Assembly: GCA_930367215.1 (NCBI GenBank)
Contig: OV884059.1
Coordinates: 69,783,393-69,847,392 of the forward strand
Length of the DNA: 64,000 nucleotides
Source of the DNA: Pollenia angustigena
Lineage: Eukaryota; Arthropoda; Insecta; Diptera; Polleniidae
Direction: 5' to 3'
Within the stretch, counting starts at the first letter, position 1. Every line of letters begins with the position of its first letter. Of the stretch, positions 23,047-35,207 are shown one piece after another. The notes beneath the pieces are model-generated. The model searched no databases. It was not told where the DNA came from and saw only the letters and a program-made list of their open reading frames with translations. Position numbers and translations under genes: made by a program.

Positions 23047-23870
23047 CAAAAGATTTTGCTATTCGTGCTTAATTCCCAGTTTTTATGAGATAAACCCACT
23101 GTTGTTTATTGTTGATGTGTTTTGTTCAAGCTTTGATATTGTTACAAGTAGAACTGTTGCTATAATTCTTATACGTTTAACAGTTTTATTTGGTTTAATA
23201 TCTTTAGTTTTTCTAAAACCTTTATGGATGAAGATTCCTGATGATCTGGCCTAAGCAACCAGTGAAATGCGCATAGGAATAGCTTATCCCATCAACAATA
23301 AATTTCAAGTGTTTTTGTCAAGAATAAAATAGCAAAATCTTTTGAAATTAAAATTTTGTATTCCCAAAAATTGAAATTACTTTTTGATAATAAACAGGCA
23401 AGTGCACGGCCTAAAAAACACTTAATTGACAACATCTTTTGTAAGTTGTTGTTGTTTTTATTTTGTTTTTCTTAACCTACTTACAACTACAATTAATGTT
23501 GAGAGAATTTCAACTAATTGTAGTGGGGAATGTAAGATGAGATAAACCCACTGTTGCTTATTGTTGATGTGTTTTGTTCAAGCTTTGATATTGTTACAAG
23601 TAGAACTGTTGCTATAATTCTTATACGTTTAACAGTTTTATTTGGTTTAATATCTTTAGTTTTTCTAAAATCTTTATGGATGAAGTTTCCTGATGATCTG
23701 GCCTAAGCAACCAGCGAAATGCATAGGAATAGCTTATCCCATCAACAATAAATTTCAAGTGTTTTTGTCAAGAATAAAAACTGGGAATTAAGCACGAATA
23801 GCAAAATCTTTTGAAATTAAAATTTTGTATTCCCAAAACTTGAAATTACTTTTTGATAATAATAACTTAT
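23047..23870. repeat. Two near-identical TIR repeats in direct orientation
   Basis: About 245 bp starting GAGATAAACCCACTGTTG at 23087 recurs at 23539 with only a few changes. The first copy is preceded by AAAGATTTTGCTATTCGTGC and the second is followed by its complement GCACGAATAGCAAAATCTTT, so the pair represents an inverted-repeat element. The first copy has lost about 21 bases at its right end. An unrelated 120-bp segment lies between them. High identity suggests a recent duplication. Confidence 0.75.
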
Positions 23871-23946
23871 AATACACATATCGTTAGCTAAAATGCAAAA
23901 AGACGTAACTAGCAAAAAATCCAAAATCGTGTTTTTGAATGGTTAT

Positions 23947-24207
23947 TATTAGGGAGCGATTTCCATGCAAATGCATGTTTTTTGTCGATACATAGTCTAA
24001 GAACGATGGCAATGATCTTTCCGAATCATTAAATTTGCGTTAAAATGGCATCGGCTTGTTTTTGTATTTTGGTGCATATTTTGGTGAAAATTCATATTTT
24101 TGCATATACATATAGGTTTTAAATGCATATTTTGAGCTATTTTTTTAATTTTCATATTCTTAAAACAATTTTTAAATACTTCCAAAAAAATTTTAAAATC
24201 AATAAAT
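23947..24207 (-). repeat. Old dispersed repeat, copy 2 (uninterrupted)
   Basis: This is the intact counterpart of the repeat at 517-1375, in the opposite orientation, with GATTTCCATGCAAATGCATG at its left edge and ATTTTAAAATCAATAAAT at its right. The block 641-1214 is absent here. Confidence 0.55.
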
Positions 24208-24268
24208 CTGTGGCCGTATGGAAAAACTAGTTAACTCCACTCTTTGAAAACACGAGAAAAACACACTT

Positions 24269-24612
24269 ATGGCCATTTTCTCATTAGGCGATTATCTTTT
24301 TTCATAACGAAAAACTGCACATTAAAGAAATTTGGTTTTCTCAATGTCTCATTTGCTTCGATTTTATCGCAAAGCTAACCGGCACTCATCTGCCAATTAT
24401 TTATTTTCCCTTTATTTGCCGTACAGATAAATTCAATCAGCTGACTCCCAACTTTTACATGTATTTTGAGTGGCGTTGCCAGCTGAAAACAATGTTTTTG
24501 TCGGTGTATTGAGAAACCCGAAATCGTTAACGGACGGTTTATCGGTCCAATAAATTTATGTTGACATTAAGTAACAGACAGTTTGTCGACAAATTGAGAA
24601 AATGGCCATTAA
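24269..24612. mobile_element. MITE with ATGGCCATTTTCTCA ends
   Basis: ATGGCCATTTTCTCATTAGG on the left is mirrored by TTGAGAAAATGGCCAT on the right, enclosing about 344 bp. TTA/TAA-like bases lie at both edges. Non-coding. Confidence 0.65.
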
Positions 24613-24876
24613 ATTTTTAAACATATTTCGCTGATTATTTCATATGAATTTATGTTATTATGAATGCGCATTTAACAAAACATAATTTAAAATTATGTTA
24701 AAGATTTCTGGTACCATTAAACTGATTTTTGGGCATTAAAACCGAAAATCAATGTCAGTTATCTTGTTTTTTTTTTCGAAAAATGGAGTTTTCTAGTTTT
24801 TCGAAATTTAGGCAACTTAAGTAATGATTTGTGGAAAAACATTAACTACTTGACTCAGCAATTTAATTTACCGGTT

Positions 24877-25378
24877 TTTATACACTCCACCATAATTAGT
24901 TGTGAAGAGGGTATATTAAGCTTGTCATTCCGTGTGAAACTTTTTTATTATTCATCTCAGACCCCATAAAGTATATATATTCTGGGTCCTTGAGTAATTC
25001 TAAGTTGATTTAGCCATGTCCGTCTGTCTGCCCGTCTGTTGAAAACACGCTCACTTTCGAACAACTCAAAAGAAATAAACTTGATATCCAGCAAAATCGG
25101 TTCAGTAGGACCAGAGCTATGAATCAAAATGTGGAACTGGATACCACGCTGTTAAGATCCGTCCATAATTTACCCTAAGCCCCATATAAACACTACTCCC
25201 GGAAAAAAGTTTTGTACGTCTAAAGCCGCAAAAAATAACACTATCATAACAAAATTTGGTACGTCACAGTTTTAGGGACTAGAAATAACACTGTGAAATT
25301 TCGTGACGATCGGTCCATAATTCGGTGGAGGGTTTCAAAGATTCGGCACAGCCGAATATAGCACTCCAACTTGTTTTA
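24877..25378 (+). repeat. Dispersed repeat family A, copy 2
   Basis: It runs from ATACACTCCACCATAATTAG to the hairpin TTCGGCACAGCCGAA and AACTTGTTTTATG. It carries the GTCCGTCTGTCTGCCCGTC tract near 25020 and little more than one CCCCATATAAAC unit, making it the shortest of the three copies. Confidence 0.75.
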
Positions 25379-25519
25379 TGAAAAAATGTTATAAACCAGC
25401 ATTTAAAAAAACCAATTTTCCTTTCATATATCAAAAACTAGCATTAATTCGTTACTTCGTGAGCGTCTCCCTTCTTTCGTGGACATACATACATATGTAT
25501 TTATATGCCAAAGTTTATG

Positions 25520-25960
25520 TTCTAGATTAAAAAAATTACCAGTTGTAAAACAAAAAAGTACCAAAAAGTTATTCTCATCCGCTTATGACAATGCAAGTTA
25601 AATTTTATGTTTATAGGTGCAATATTTACAAAAATTTTAAAAGTACCAGTCAAAGAACAAAAAAGCACCAAAAAGATACCTCTTACATAGTCTCATTCAC
25701 TGAGGACTTTTCATGTTTAATTTTTTGTTTTTAGTTCCAAAACTAACGGAAATTCAAAAAATACCAGCTAAAGAACAAAAAAGTACCAAAAAGTTCATTG
25801 ACAGGATCTTATTCATTCAGGAGGTTGCATGTTGAATTTTTTGTTTCTATGTAAAATATTAACTATAGTTAAAGAAAGTACCAGTTTTAAAACAAAAAGG
25901 TAAACAAGGAATTCAGTTTTCCGTATTACCTGCTTTTTGGTACTATTTTTTCTCCCCATT
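25520..25960 (+). repeat. Degenerate tandem repeat, unit about 105-115 bp
   Basis: The phrase TACCAG, then AAAACAAAAAAGTACCAAAAAG, recurs near 25540, 25640, 25760 and 25880. Each is followed by a TTATTCAT-like run and ATGTTTAATTTTTTGTTT-like words. About four diverged units are visible, and a weaker echo follows to 26190. Non-coding. Confidence 0.65.
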
Positions 25961-26576
25961 AAAGTATCAGAAATTGCTATGTTGCAGTGGGAACCCAAAA
26001 CTTAACGTTCGAATTTCGAAAAAGTACCGAATTCGTATTTGGACGTTTTAGATAAGTTTCGAATTTAATATAAACTTTATTTCTATGTTTATTGGTTTAA
26101 AAGATAGATGGGGTGACAAAAAAGTTCCAAATTACAGGTTTAAAGCGTTGACCACCTAAAAGGACCGATTTTCAAGAAGTACCAGACACCTGTCCGTTTA
26201 TTTTTTTTACCTTTTCACCCCCTTAACATTAGAATTCTAAAATATCCCATCTTAGTGGATCGATTTGGGGAGAGAGGAGGTTGTCAAGTTTTAAGCCTCT
26301 GGCTGTGCGATGATGAATCAGTCAGTAACGTTACAATTTTATATATATATAGATAAGTCGAGTTTTTGTCTGTTTTTATGATTAACTTAATTGAAAGATT
26401 TACCAAGTCAAATTATTATATTATTATATTATTCTAGATAGTAAAATTAACAAGAATTTCAAATACTTTTGATCTGATCTGGAATCAAAGTGGGATCTGT
26501 AACTATTTTTGTTTCTAAATGCGTGTGATTCTTTAAGCACAAGACAAAGTTTTACTTTTAATAAAACTACTTATTA

Positions 26577-27362
26577 GCTGCGTTCGAGAACACAAAAGTT
26601 TTTACTTTTTTTTACTAAACTTTACTGCATTTTACAAAATTGCGTCCGAGTACAAAAAATACAGTACATGGGAACACAAATTGAGAGCGTAAAATAACAG
26701 TTCTTGTCTGAGTTTTTAAAAATTTTTACTGCAGAAATGTTTGCAGTAAAATTTAGTAAATCCAAAAAAAACATATGTATGTTTCAAAAGGTAAACAAAC
26801 AAATGTAACCAATAAAATGCATATAAATTATGAACAAATTGTTAAATAAGAGAAAAGTTGAAATAAATATTAAACCAAAACAAAAAGTGAATAACTATCA
26901 AACATTTAAACTTGTTTGTGAAGCATTTATTTGGCTAAATACAAACTTTTGAAATTTTTTTGTTATGTTAATTTTTTAGAGTTGTAAAAGTGTGAAGTAT
27001 TTGGGTACTTACTAAGTAATCAATAGAAAAAAAATTATTCATGTTCTTTTAAACAAATAAGTAAAATCAAATAAAATAAAATAAAAAACAAATAAATATG
27101 TAAGATTACATAAAATAGTTTGTTTGTATTTTCCAAAAATGTTCGTGTTATAAAAAGTACTTAAGCGAGTACCGATAAGAAAACGAGTTAAGTAGTTAAA
27201 AGTGATAACATTTTTCAACACTTCAATTATTTGCCATCAGCTGTTGCCTTTATTTTACGAATTTTTACAAATTTTGCGTTCGTATACTTTTTTGGACAAC
27301 AGCTTTTTGTGAGAGCAAATTTTTCAGTTCACTCATTAACTGTACAAGTACTCAAACGCACC
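26577..27362. mobile_element. TIR element with TA target, uninterrupted copy
   Basis: The ends GCTGCGTTCGAGAACAC and the complement of its right end GGTGCGTTTGAGTAC are both flanked by TA. A second copy with the same ends at 45160-47570 carries a nested insertion, and comparison defines that insertion exactly. The TA target suggests Tc1/mariner-type mobilisation. No transposase frame. Confidence 0.8.
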
Positions 27363-27364
27363 TA

Positions 27365-28110
27365 GTTATTTAAAAAACAAAAATTTAAATTAGTTATTTA
27401 AGTTTTTTAAAACTATTTGAATAACAACAGACTGAATTTTTTAGATTTTTGTTTTTAGTAAATTTTTAGTTCATATTTTGGATTTTTTAGTGCATGTAAA
27501 CCTCATCGCCAGTCATTATGAATACTATTGAACTAAATGTCGTGACAAAATTGTACACTTCTGCGATCAAAAATTTAGCTTTTATTTACAAAAAACAAAG
27601 GGACATAACTACAATAAATGCAAAATTTCGAAATAACCCATTTTTATTTCTAACAAAATATAATGAAATTGTTTCCTTTTAAAATTGTTTGAAGGATTCC
27701 ATAGAGACTTATCACTGCATGTTTTCTGACATGTTTATAGTATTCATTTTATACAGTTTTTTGCTTCCCCTGTAAAATTATGTTTTTGTATGTTACGTCT
27801 TTTTGCATTTTAGCTAACGATATATAAGCTATAACATATCGTCGGCTTAATATGCAAACCTGCTAACTCCCTTTCAGCACATTTTACAGGAGAGACAAAA
27901 AACTCTTTTTATTTCATATTTATAGTTTGAAAGGAAAACCAAAAATATAGTTGGTTTTACACACTTCAAGACTCAAATTCAAGAAAAATTACATGCTGGC
28001 CGGCGAGGCGTATTCTTTGTGCTTAACAAAGAATTGAAGATTATAGAAGGTCTCAAGCTTACTACAGGCCGTCAGTAGTGGGATGGCCATTCACATCGCT
28101 GCTGAGACCC
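27365..28110. other. No gene recognised
   Basis: A short segment near 27795-27830 is the complement of one at 23876-23915 (ATCGTTAGCTAAAATGCAAA), indicating a shared repeat end. Nothing else was identified. Confidence 0.4.
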
Positions 28111-28120
28111 ATTTTTACGT

Positions 28121-28600
28121 GTGTTGTGTGGGAGGCTGTCAAGTCGGAGGAACCCTCTGTCCAGGCTCAAGGGTGAGCTTCAATCGGCACCACAGGGGCC
28201 ATTAGAAGTGCTTTTCAAGCAGCTTTTGATGTTATTCTTCTTTTGCCTAGCAGTATCTAATGCGAATTACAGTCGGAATACATCTAAGATTGAGGAAACT
28301 GGGACTGTTACGAAATTTCGCGATAGGTCGCATTGGTGGTTATTGCCTGGGCCCGGCCGGGTCCACGGATTAAATGGGTAGCATGGTCGACTTTGTATAG
28401 GAAGAGCTGGTTAGGTCAGGGTTGATTTTATGGGGGAGTTTCTTTTTTACTAATGGCTCGAGGATATGGGGCACGAGTGAAGGGGTCTATCTCGAAGATC
28501 ATATAGGCTTTATGAAGACTGCAGTGCATTTTTTGTGGAGATACTAGGGATTGTGAAGGCCGTTAAATTTATAAGTGGTTACATTGCTTATTCTTAAAGG
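28121..28600 (+). pseudogene. Possible LINE RNase H relic
   Basis: Near 28440-28560 the translation reads FFFTNGSRIWGTSEGVYLEDH, which resembles the FYTDGS...GVY segment of RNase H domains in jockey/R1-type LINEs (Asp replaced by Asn). The upstream 86-codon frame at 28121-28381 has no recognised domain. The surrounding sequence is GC-richer than average here. The reading is broken and the call is tentative. Confidence 0.35.
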
Positions 28601-29659
28601 TAACTTTGATACCGCAGCTTAAAATCTTATTTCCTATCCTAAGAGAAACAAAAATTGATTGAAGTATAGGTATAAAATGTTTACGAGCTCTCATCTATCC
28701 CAGAAAAACATTCATCTGACATCCAAGCAACTGTCGACCGATTTATTTAAGAAATGCAGCCACAATTAAGCGGACAATTATTCGTGCTCTGCACAACACA
28801 TCGATAGATATAGAGACCCTTGTCAGGGAAAAAACGAAGTTGAGAAGACAATGGCAAAATAATCGTTCCCCAACAATCAAGGCTTAACTACGGTTTTGCC
28901 AGGCAACTCTACACAACAAATTAAGACAGAAACTCGAATCTGCAATAGAAGGTTATTTAAAAAGCCTAGATGCCATTAAAAACTCCAATTACAGCTTATG
29001 ATAGGCTGTAAGACATATGCGATGCCCTCTTGCCCACAAATCTCTACTAAGACTGGAAAACCGCACCTAGGTAAAATGATAACACTAGAAAACCTCCCGG
29101 ACCTGACCGCATCACAGGCTTAATGATAAGAAACCTACGCCTACTTCAAAGATATTGCTGCTTATCTCTAATGCGATATTACGAGCTTGCTACTTCCCAT
29201 CCTCTTGGAAGAGTTCTACAATTGTTCTGTTCCTAAATCTGGACTAGCGTCAAATTACGTCCTTAAGACCAATCAGCTTACTATCAATCTTATCAAAGCT
29301 ATTCGAAAAAGTATAAGTATAACTCCCTATCTAAATAAACACGCAATCCTTCCGGATCATTAGTTCGGAGCAAGGCATGGTACAATCAAACATGTGCAAA
29401 GAATTGTTACCCAAATTAGAGCGGCGTTTGTGAAAAAGGAATATGGCTCAGCATTGGTTATAGGCATTTTCTAAGCATTCGGCAAAGTTTGACATGAATG
29501 CTTTCTCAAAACACTCACAATCAGGGCTGTCAGATATGGCGATTTCTCGCCAAACGTGGCGATTTTGAAACGTGTTTGGCGATGAGATTTTCCATTTGGC
29601 GACTGGCGATTTTTGATATAACTTGCGATCTACTTGGCTATTTTTATCATTTATCATTT

Positions 29660-30616
29660 TTATACCCTCCACTACAATAAGTTGTGATGAGGGTATATTA
29701 AGTTTGTCATTCCGTGTGAAACTTTTTTATTATTCATCTGAGACCCCATAAAGTATATATATTCTGGGTCCGTGAGTAATTCTAAGTCGATTTAACCATG
29801 TCCGTCTGTCTGTCCGTCTGTCCGTCTGTTGAAAACACGCTCACTTTCGAACAACTCAAAAGAAATGAACAAACTTGGTGCCAAATTGCTTGTAGTTATC
29901 CTAAGCAGTTTGGGATTGAAATTCAGCATAATCGGTTAAGTAGGACCAGAGCTATGAATCAAAATGTGGAACCACCACCTAAAAAAATTGATAATTTTGT
30001 TACAAAAACTAAGATAAATGTTGGAATAATGCACGGAATAAGATAAGATTTTGCAAAAATTAGTTTTATTCGACTAGAAATCACGGTGCGAAATTTTGTG
30101 AAGATCCGTCCATAATTTACCCTAAGCCCCATATAAACACTTCTCCCGGAAAACAGTTTAGTACGCCTAAAACCGTAAAAAAACCGCTATCGCAACAAAA
30201 TTTGGTACGTCACAATTTTTTGGGACTAGAAATAACACTGTGAAATTTCGTGAGGATCGGTCCATAATTTTTCTTAGGCCCCATATAAACCCTACTACCG
30301 GAAAACAGTTTAGTACGCCTAAAACCGTAAAAAATAATGCAATCGTAACAAAATTTGGTACGTCACAGTTTTTTGGGACTAGAAATGACGCTGTGAAATT
30401 TCGTGATGGTCAGTCCATAATTTACCCTAGGCCCCATATAAACCCTACTACCGGAAAACAGTTTAGTCGCCTAAAACCATAATTAATAACAAATCGTCAC
30501 AGTTTAAGATAATAATAATAAATAGACGTCAGACAGATATTACTCCTTAAACATTCGAACTGTCGGTGGAGGGTATCAAAGATTCGGCACAGCCGAATAT
30601 AGCACTCTAACTTGTT
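29660..30616 (+). repeat. Dispersed repeat family A, copy 3 (longest)
   Basis: It begins TATACCCTCCACTACAATAAG and ends at the hairpin TTCGGCACAGCCGAA, then ATAGCACTCTAACTTGTTT. About three 138-bp units with CCCCATATAAAC are present (30090-30470). A repeated-peptide frame (30240-30482) arises only because the unit length is a multiple of three. GTCCGTCTG is repeated in tandem near 29800-29830. Confidence 0.75.
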
Positions 30617-30735
30617 TGTTATCATTACTAATTAAAAAAAAAACTGGCAACTTTTTTTCACATGATTTTTGTTTTGTTATCATTTTAAGTAAATTTTATA
30701 TTCAGTCACTATTTAATTCTTATAGTTTGTATGCA

Positions 30736-30968
30736 GGGGTCTAATCACCGCATTCGATACTATCGTTTAGAATAAACTATCGGATTTTTTTGCATACGAT
30801 AGACACTGACGTATCGAATGAAAACTCGATAAATGTAATGTCGAGTTACCCGATATCGAATGCTATTATTTAAAATTCAATACATTTCATTGGATATCGA
30901 GTTTCATGATACCAAAATAAATAATTTCGATCAATTTTGCTCGATATCGTATGCGGTGATTAGACCCC
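30736..30968. mobile_element. MITE nested in the hAT
   Basis: GGGGTCTAATCACCGCATTC and its complement GATGCGGTGATTAGACCCC-like end (…ATGCGGTGATTAGACCCC) enclose 233 bp rich in TCGATA/ATCGAA words. Non-coding. Confidence 0.75.
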
Positions 30969-31317
30969 AGGTCAAAACACCGGTAATGAAACCGATAAGG
31001 CTGAAGTGTATGATCTTATAGACTTGTGTTCATAAATTTAGTTTTTTTTTAACTGAATATATGATCTCCATTTTATTTTATTAAAAAAAAATATCAGAAA
31101 CTAAACAAAATTTACTTTCGGCGACTTTTTTGTATTTTATCTCAGTTTTTGGCGATTTTATATTATACTAGTTTTTGTGTATGCAAGACTTAATTAAAAA
31201 AAAAAAATTACGAAAACTGAACAAAATTGACGTTTGGCGATTTCTGACATCCGGTTTGGCGATGGAGCTCAAAAAAATCTGACAACCCTGCTCACAAACT
31301 CCTTGAGAGCTATCTAA

Positions 31318-31468
31318 TGCTGGGTACACACTATGCAACACGTTTACGCAATCCAGTGAATTAAATTCATTTTCATTCATTTCAGATTGCATACACATCA
31401 AAACGCTTTGATATTTTGAGGTTGCATTGAAACAGTTTCCATGTAGGTTGCACTGTGTGTACCCAGCA
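31318..31468. mobile_element. 151-bp Harbinger-like MITE with TAA duplication
   Basis: The ends TGCTGGGTACACACTATGCA and TGCACTGTGTGTACCCAGCA are inverted repeats flanked by TAA (31315-31317 and 31469-31471). Its removal restores the LINE reading frame ESYLTSRT, which is independent proof of insertion. TAA targeting points to PIF/Harbinger. Confidence 0.85.
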
Positions 31469-32275
31469 TAACTAGCAGAACCAGCGTTGCCAGAAGATTT
31501 GGAAGGAAAATCTTAATTTGGCGAATAAAAAATCTTATTTTGAAGAGAAAAATCTTAAATTTTTTTTTTAACAAGTGCAAAAAAGTAAAAATCATTAATA
31601 TTTTAAAAGAAACTTCTTTTGATTATGGAAACTATTCAAATTGAAATGCGTAATTGCGGTATTTATACAAAATTAGATTGTAGGTTTGAATTTGTATTTT
31701 TAGTTATATTTTCCATAAAAATAGATTTTAAATGCATTTATTTTCTCATAAATAAGAAGTAAAAAAATCCTAAATAAAGAAGTTTCATCGAATGTAATTA
31801 AATTCTGATATTAGAGATGTATAAATTTGGGCAAAAAAAATTTAGTTTTGGAGCTATGAAGCTCACACATCATATGAAATCTTTAGGGTTCTCAATTTAA
31901 TATTATATTTTTTGATACCGTTGTTATATCGACGGCATTTTGAGAAAGTTGCATTTAAAAAAAGCTCATTGAAAAAATTTGGATTTACCTAAATATATTC
32001 CTAATGGAATTTTTATTAAAATAATGTTAGAATACTTTTTAAAAGATATTCTTAAGCACTTATGTAAAAATTATCATAAACATGGAATGTGGAATTTTCA
32101 AACCAAAAGCTTCCTAATCCAAGGATTCTCGGTAACTTTTTACCACTAAGTTCTCCCCTTGGTCTAGGCAGAACACAATAAGAACAGCTAAAAACCCCAA
32201 TTAAATAAAAAGTAAATAAATATTTTTTTTATTGAACGTATGCTTATTATGCTAGATTATCCCTAGAACACACAC

Positions 32276-32852
32276 CCGGGTACAAATGTATCCACTTGCA
32301 TCTTTGCAGTGCTGTAACTCAGGAATGGCTTAACTTAAGGAATATAGGTTTCCGATCTAGAAAACATAGGTAATTTCTAATTGCAATTCGGACCAGTGGT
32401 TCAGGAGCTACGAGCTTCCAAAGTCGACACTTACGGGATACGTTTGTGCCACACCAGTTTATATCAAAATAAAAGGCAACAAACCATTTTATAGTGTTTT
32501 GAAAATATATTATTTTATTTGAAAAATTAAAATTATGAATTATTGTTACATACTGTGCACTCGGTATTGGTGATCCGCTAAATAATGGCGAATGCACAAC
32601 AACATCAAAAAGCAACCGTTAAAATATCCAAATACTACAAACGCTTGTTTATCACTTGAATAATAGTTGCCTGCATGCACTCTTTTGCTTATATCTTTTG
32701 AACCATGTAGAATATTTGCATGAAACAAAACTAAAACATTTTTAAAATATTTATTTACGCTTTAAAAAAAATAAAAAATTAATTGGACCATTTAAACATA
32801 AGAAAAACCCAAAATAAGCTAGTAGGTACAAACGTATCCAGGGTGTGTGTTC
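32276..32852. mobile_element. MITE nested in the second hAT
   Basis: GAACACACACCCGGGTACAA on the left is mirrored by GGTGTGTGTTC on the right, and the inverted similarity continues imperfectly for about 28 bases (GTACAAATGTATCC / GGTACAAACGTATCC). The enclosed frames (32319-32615 and 32546-32728 on the minus strand) are not recognisable proteins. Confidence 0.65.
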
Positions 32853-33587
32853 TCGTAGAAAAAGTTGGGTATGCATCGTACGGTTATACGAATATAGTGT
32901 AAAAAATGTATAGTAATTCATAATATGAGAATGGATGGGCCTATATCGTAAAATTTTTTGTCAGTTATTCGCATTTTCGAGGAGAAGGTTTTTACGGACG
33001 AAAATTTTGGAAAATCCCTCCGGAAAATTGGAAAAATCGAAAATTGATTTTTTGTACGAAACTTTGTGTGAAAATATTTGTGTCGTATGATTAGTCTAAA
33101 GTTTGTCTGAAGGCTTAAAACTGGGACGAGGCGAAGTTCGCCAGGTCCGTTAGTTTATCATATAATTTTATTTTACATTGCTTTTTCGCATCTACCACAC
33201 ATTTGATTCAAACTTGATTCATTCAATTCAGAACATATCATTTATAGAATTCACGTTTCTGTTTTTTGAAATTTTGTCCTTTTTAAAAAATATTGCAAGA
33301 AAACAAGAATTTCGTCTGGCCAAGAGGGTAATTTCATAGACTTTTACATAAAAATAGAATTTCACCCCACGAATTTGCTCTAATCGAATCCAAATTAGTT
33401 TCATTCGATTCAGCACGTATCATTTATAGAGCTCACGCCCCTGTTTTTTTGTTATATCCGAAAAATATTCCAAGGAAAACACAAATTTGGTCTAGCTAGA
33501 CCAAGACGGTAATCCTAGGGTTAAGTTCCATTAGATTTACCTTTTGGTATTAAATAAATGAACTTTTTTGTTCTTTAATAAATTATC

Positions 33588-33698
33588 CCCGTATTCATAA
33601 ATGAATATTAAATTTAGCAAACGTTTATTAAGGACAAATTTCATAGTAAATTTGTTCTTTAAACCTTTATTAAATTTTAAATTTTTTTATGAATACGG
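33588..33698. mobile_element. 111-bp hairpin MITE
   Basis: CCCGTATTCATAAATGAATA and the complementary ATTTTTTTATGAATACGGG enclose a sequence that folds back along most of its length (ACAAATTT/AAATTTGT in the centre). ATTA flanks both sides. Confidence 0.7.
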
Positions 33699-35207
33699 GC
33701 ATTAATCTTTATAAAAATACGTTTTTTCTTTTCACAAATAATTTTTTTCATCAGTAGTCCCAAAATCAACAACAGCGAATCTATGATGCTGTTTTAATGT
33801 TTTGTATGCTCAGAAATAATGATGCCTTTTTGTGTATGCTAGACAATGGGTACAAAAGTGTGCAAAACCAATAGACAACAAGCTGATATAAAAGCTCATT
33901 GTTTTAAAAATTTACTGTTTAAAAAACTTTTAAAAAAATTATGTTTGTGTATTATACATATGTATTTTATTCGACCTTTTATTTAAATTATAATATGACT
34001 AAATTTTCTAGGTAGAATAAAGTTTAAAGTTTTTTATATAAAATTAAAAAAAGACCTCAAGCTTGAAAATTTAGTCATATTATAAAAATTATGTATGTTG
34101 TACAAACTTAAAGTTAAAAATCTTTATTTCTAAAAATAGAAATCTTAATTTGAGAAAAAAAATCTTTAAATCTTATTTTGTTCAAAAAATCTTTAAAAAT
34201 AAGATAAAATCTTAATTCTGGCAACGCTGAGCAGAACATTGATGGTATCTGTGTATCTCAAGGCAGCATGTTAGGGCCGCTACTGTATATAATATACACA
34301 GCTGATATGCCAACAAGCCCGAGCACACATACTTCTACGTTTGCAGACGACACAGCATTAAATAGTGTTAATCAGGTCCCAAAAGTTGCATCACAGCATC
34401 TACAGTCCCACATCAATAAACTAGAGCCCTGGCTAGAAAAATGGAAAATAAAGGTTACCCCGGCTAAATGTGCTCACTAAACTTTCACGCTCAGAAGACA
34501 AACGTGCCCAGCTGTAAAAATAAATAACATCACTGTTCCGGTAGCAAATCATGTAAAGTACTTGGGAATTCATAAAGATGGACGCTTGTCATGGTCTCGT
34601 CATATTGAAGCGAAAATAACGGCCATGAATCTTAAAGCAGCTCAACTACATTGGCTCCTCGGTGGAAACTCAAATTTGCCCTTTGACAACAAAGTTCTCT
34701 TATATAAGTCTATCATAAAACCAATACGGACATATGCCATCAAATTATGGGGTACAAAGAAGACAGTCTAGTATATTAAGACAAATCGTCTGCGCCACAT
34801 AAGTAATGACATTAACCACAGAGATCCTAACATCGCTACCAGGAAATTAAGAAATATTCACTCAAATACATAGATAAATTAATGGTCCATCCTAACTATC
34901 TCGCTCGAGATCTGCTACAGTTCGAAGGTCACCAGAGGCTAAAAAGAACCGACACTTTGAGGCTAGTAGGTTTTTTTTTGAAACTTGAATTCCTTAAACT
35001 AGCGGTGACATTGGTAATAACTAAAACATAAAAATATTGTTCATTTCGACAAGAAAGATTCATTAATAAAAAAATGGTCTTAAGTCTAATTTTGTTCCCC
35101 TAGCAGACTTCTTTAGACCACGAGAGATTTGTTCAGAGGCTGGGTAAAATAATACACCGTTTTGAATTATCTTAATATTTTGCCTTGTGTGGTTGCTGTT
35201 GTGTTAA

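Larger units (their letters stand above)
29522..31290. mobile_element. Non-autonomous hAT-like element in the LINE (first)
   Basis: The ends CAGGGCTGTCAGAT and, on the other strand, CAGGGTTGTCAGAT are bounded by CTCACAAT (29514-29521) and CTCACAAA (31291-31298), an 8-bp duplication with one mismatch. Removing the element rejoins the LINE reading. GGCGATTTT/AAATCGCC words crowd both subterminal regions. Inside sit a family A repeat and a MITE; no transposase frame is present. Confidence 0.85.
31482..34229. mobile_element. Non-autonomous hAT-like element in the LINE (second)
   Basis: The left end CAGCGTTGCCAGAAGATTT and the complement of the right end CAGCGTTGCCAGAATTAAG are flanked by a perfect 8-bp duplication AGCAGAAC (31474-31481 and 34230-34237). 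AAATCTTA/TAAGATTT words repeat near both ends. No transposase open frame is seen in its 2.7 kb. Two smaller inverted-repeat elements lie inside. It inserted after, or independently of, its neighbour 8 bases away. Confidence 0.9.
28670..34970 (+). pseudogene. Jockey-like LINE ORF2, split by nested elements
   Basis: The order of reverse-transcriptase motifs is kept across interruptions. RPISLLSILSKLFEKV lies near 29270-29313, then a segment near 29400-29513. After two insertions come LESYLTSRT, the SQGSMLGPLLYIIYTADMP segment (34255-34315), FADDTALN with catalytic Asp pair (34342-34365), VKYLGIHKDGRLSW and the C-terminal LARDLLQFEGHQRLKRTDTL (34895-34960). In life ORF2 cuts and primes at its target and copies its own RNA. 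Stops, frameshifts and three insertions make it inactive. The 5' end and any ORF1 were not located. Confidence 0.8.
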
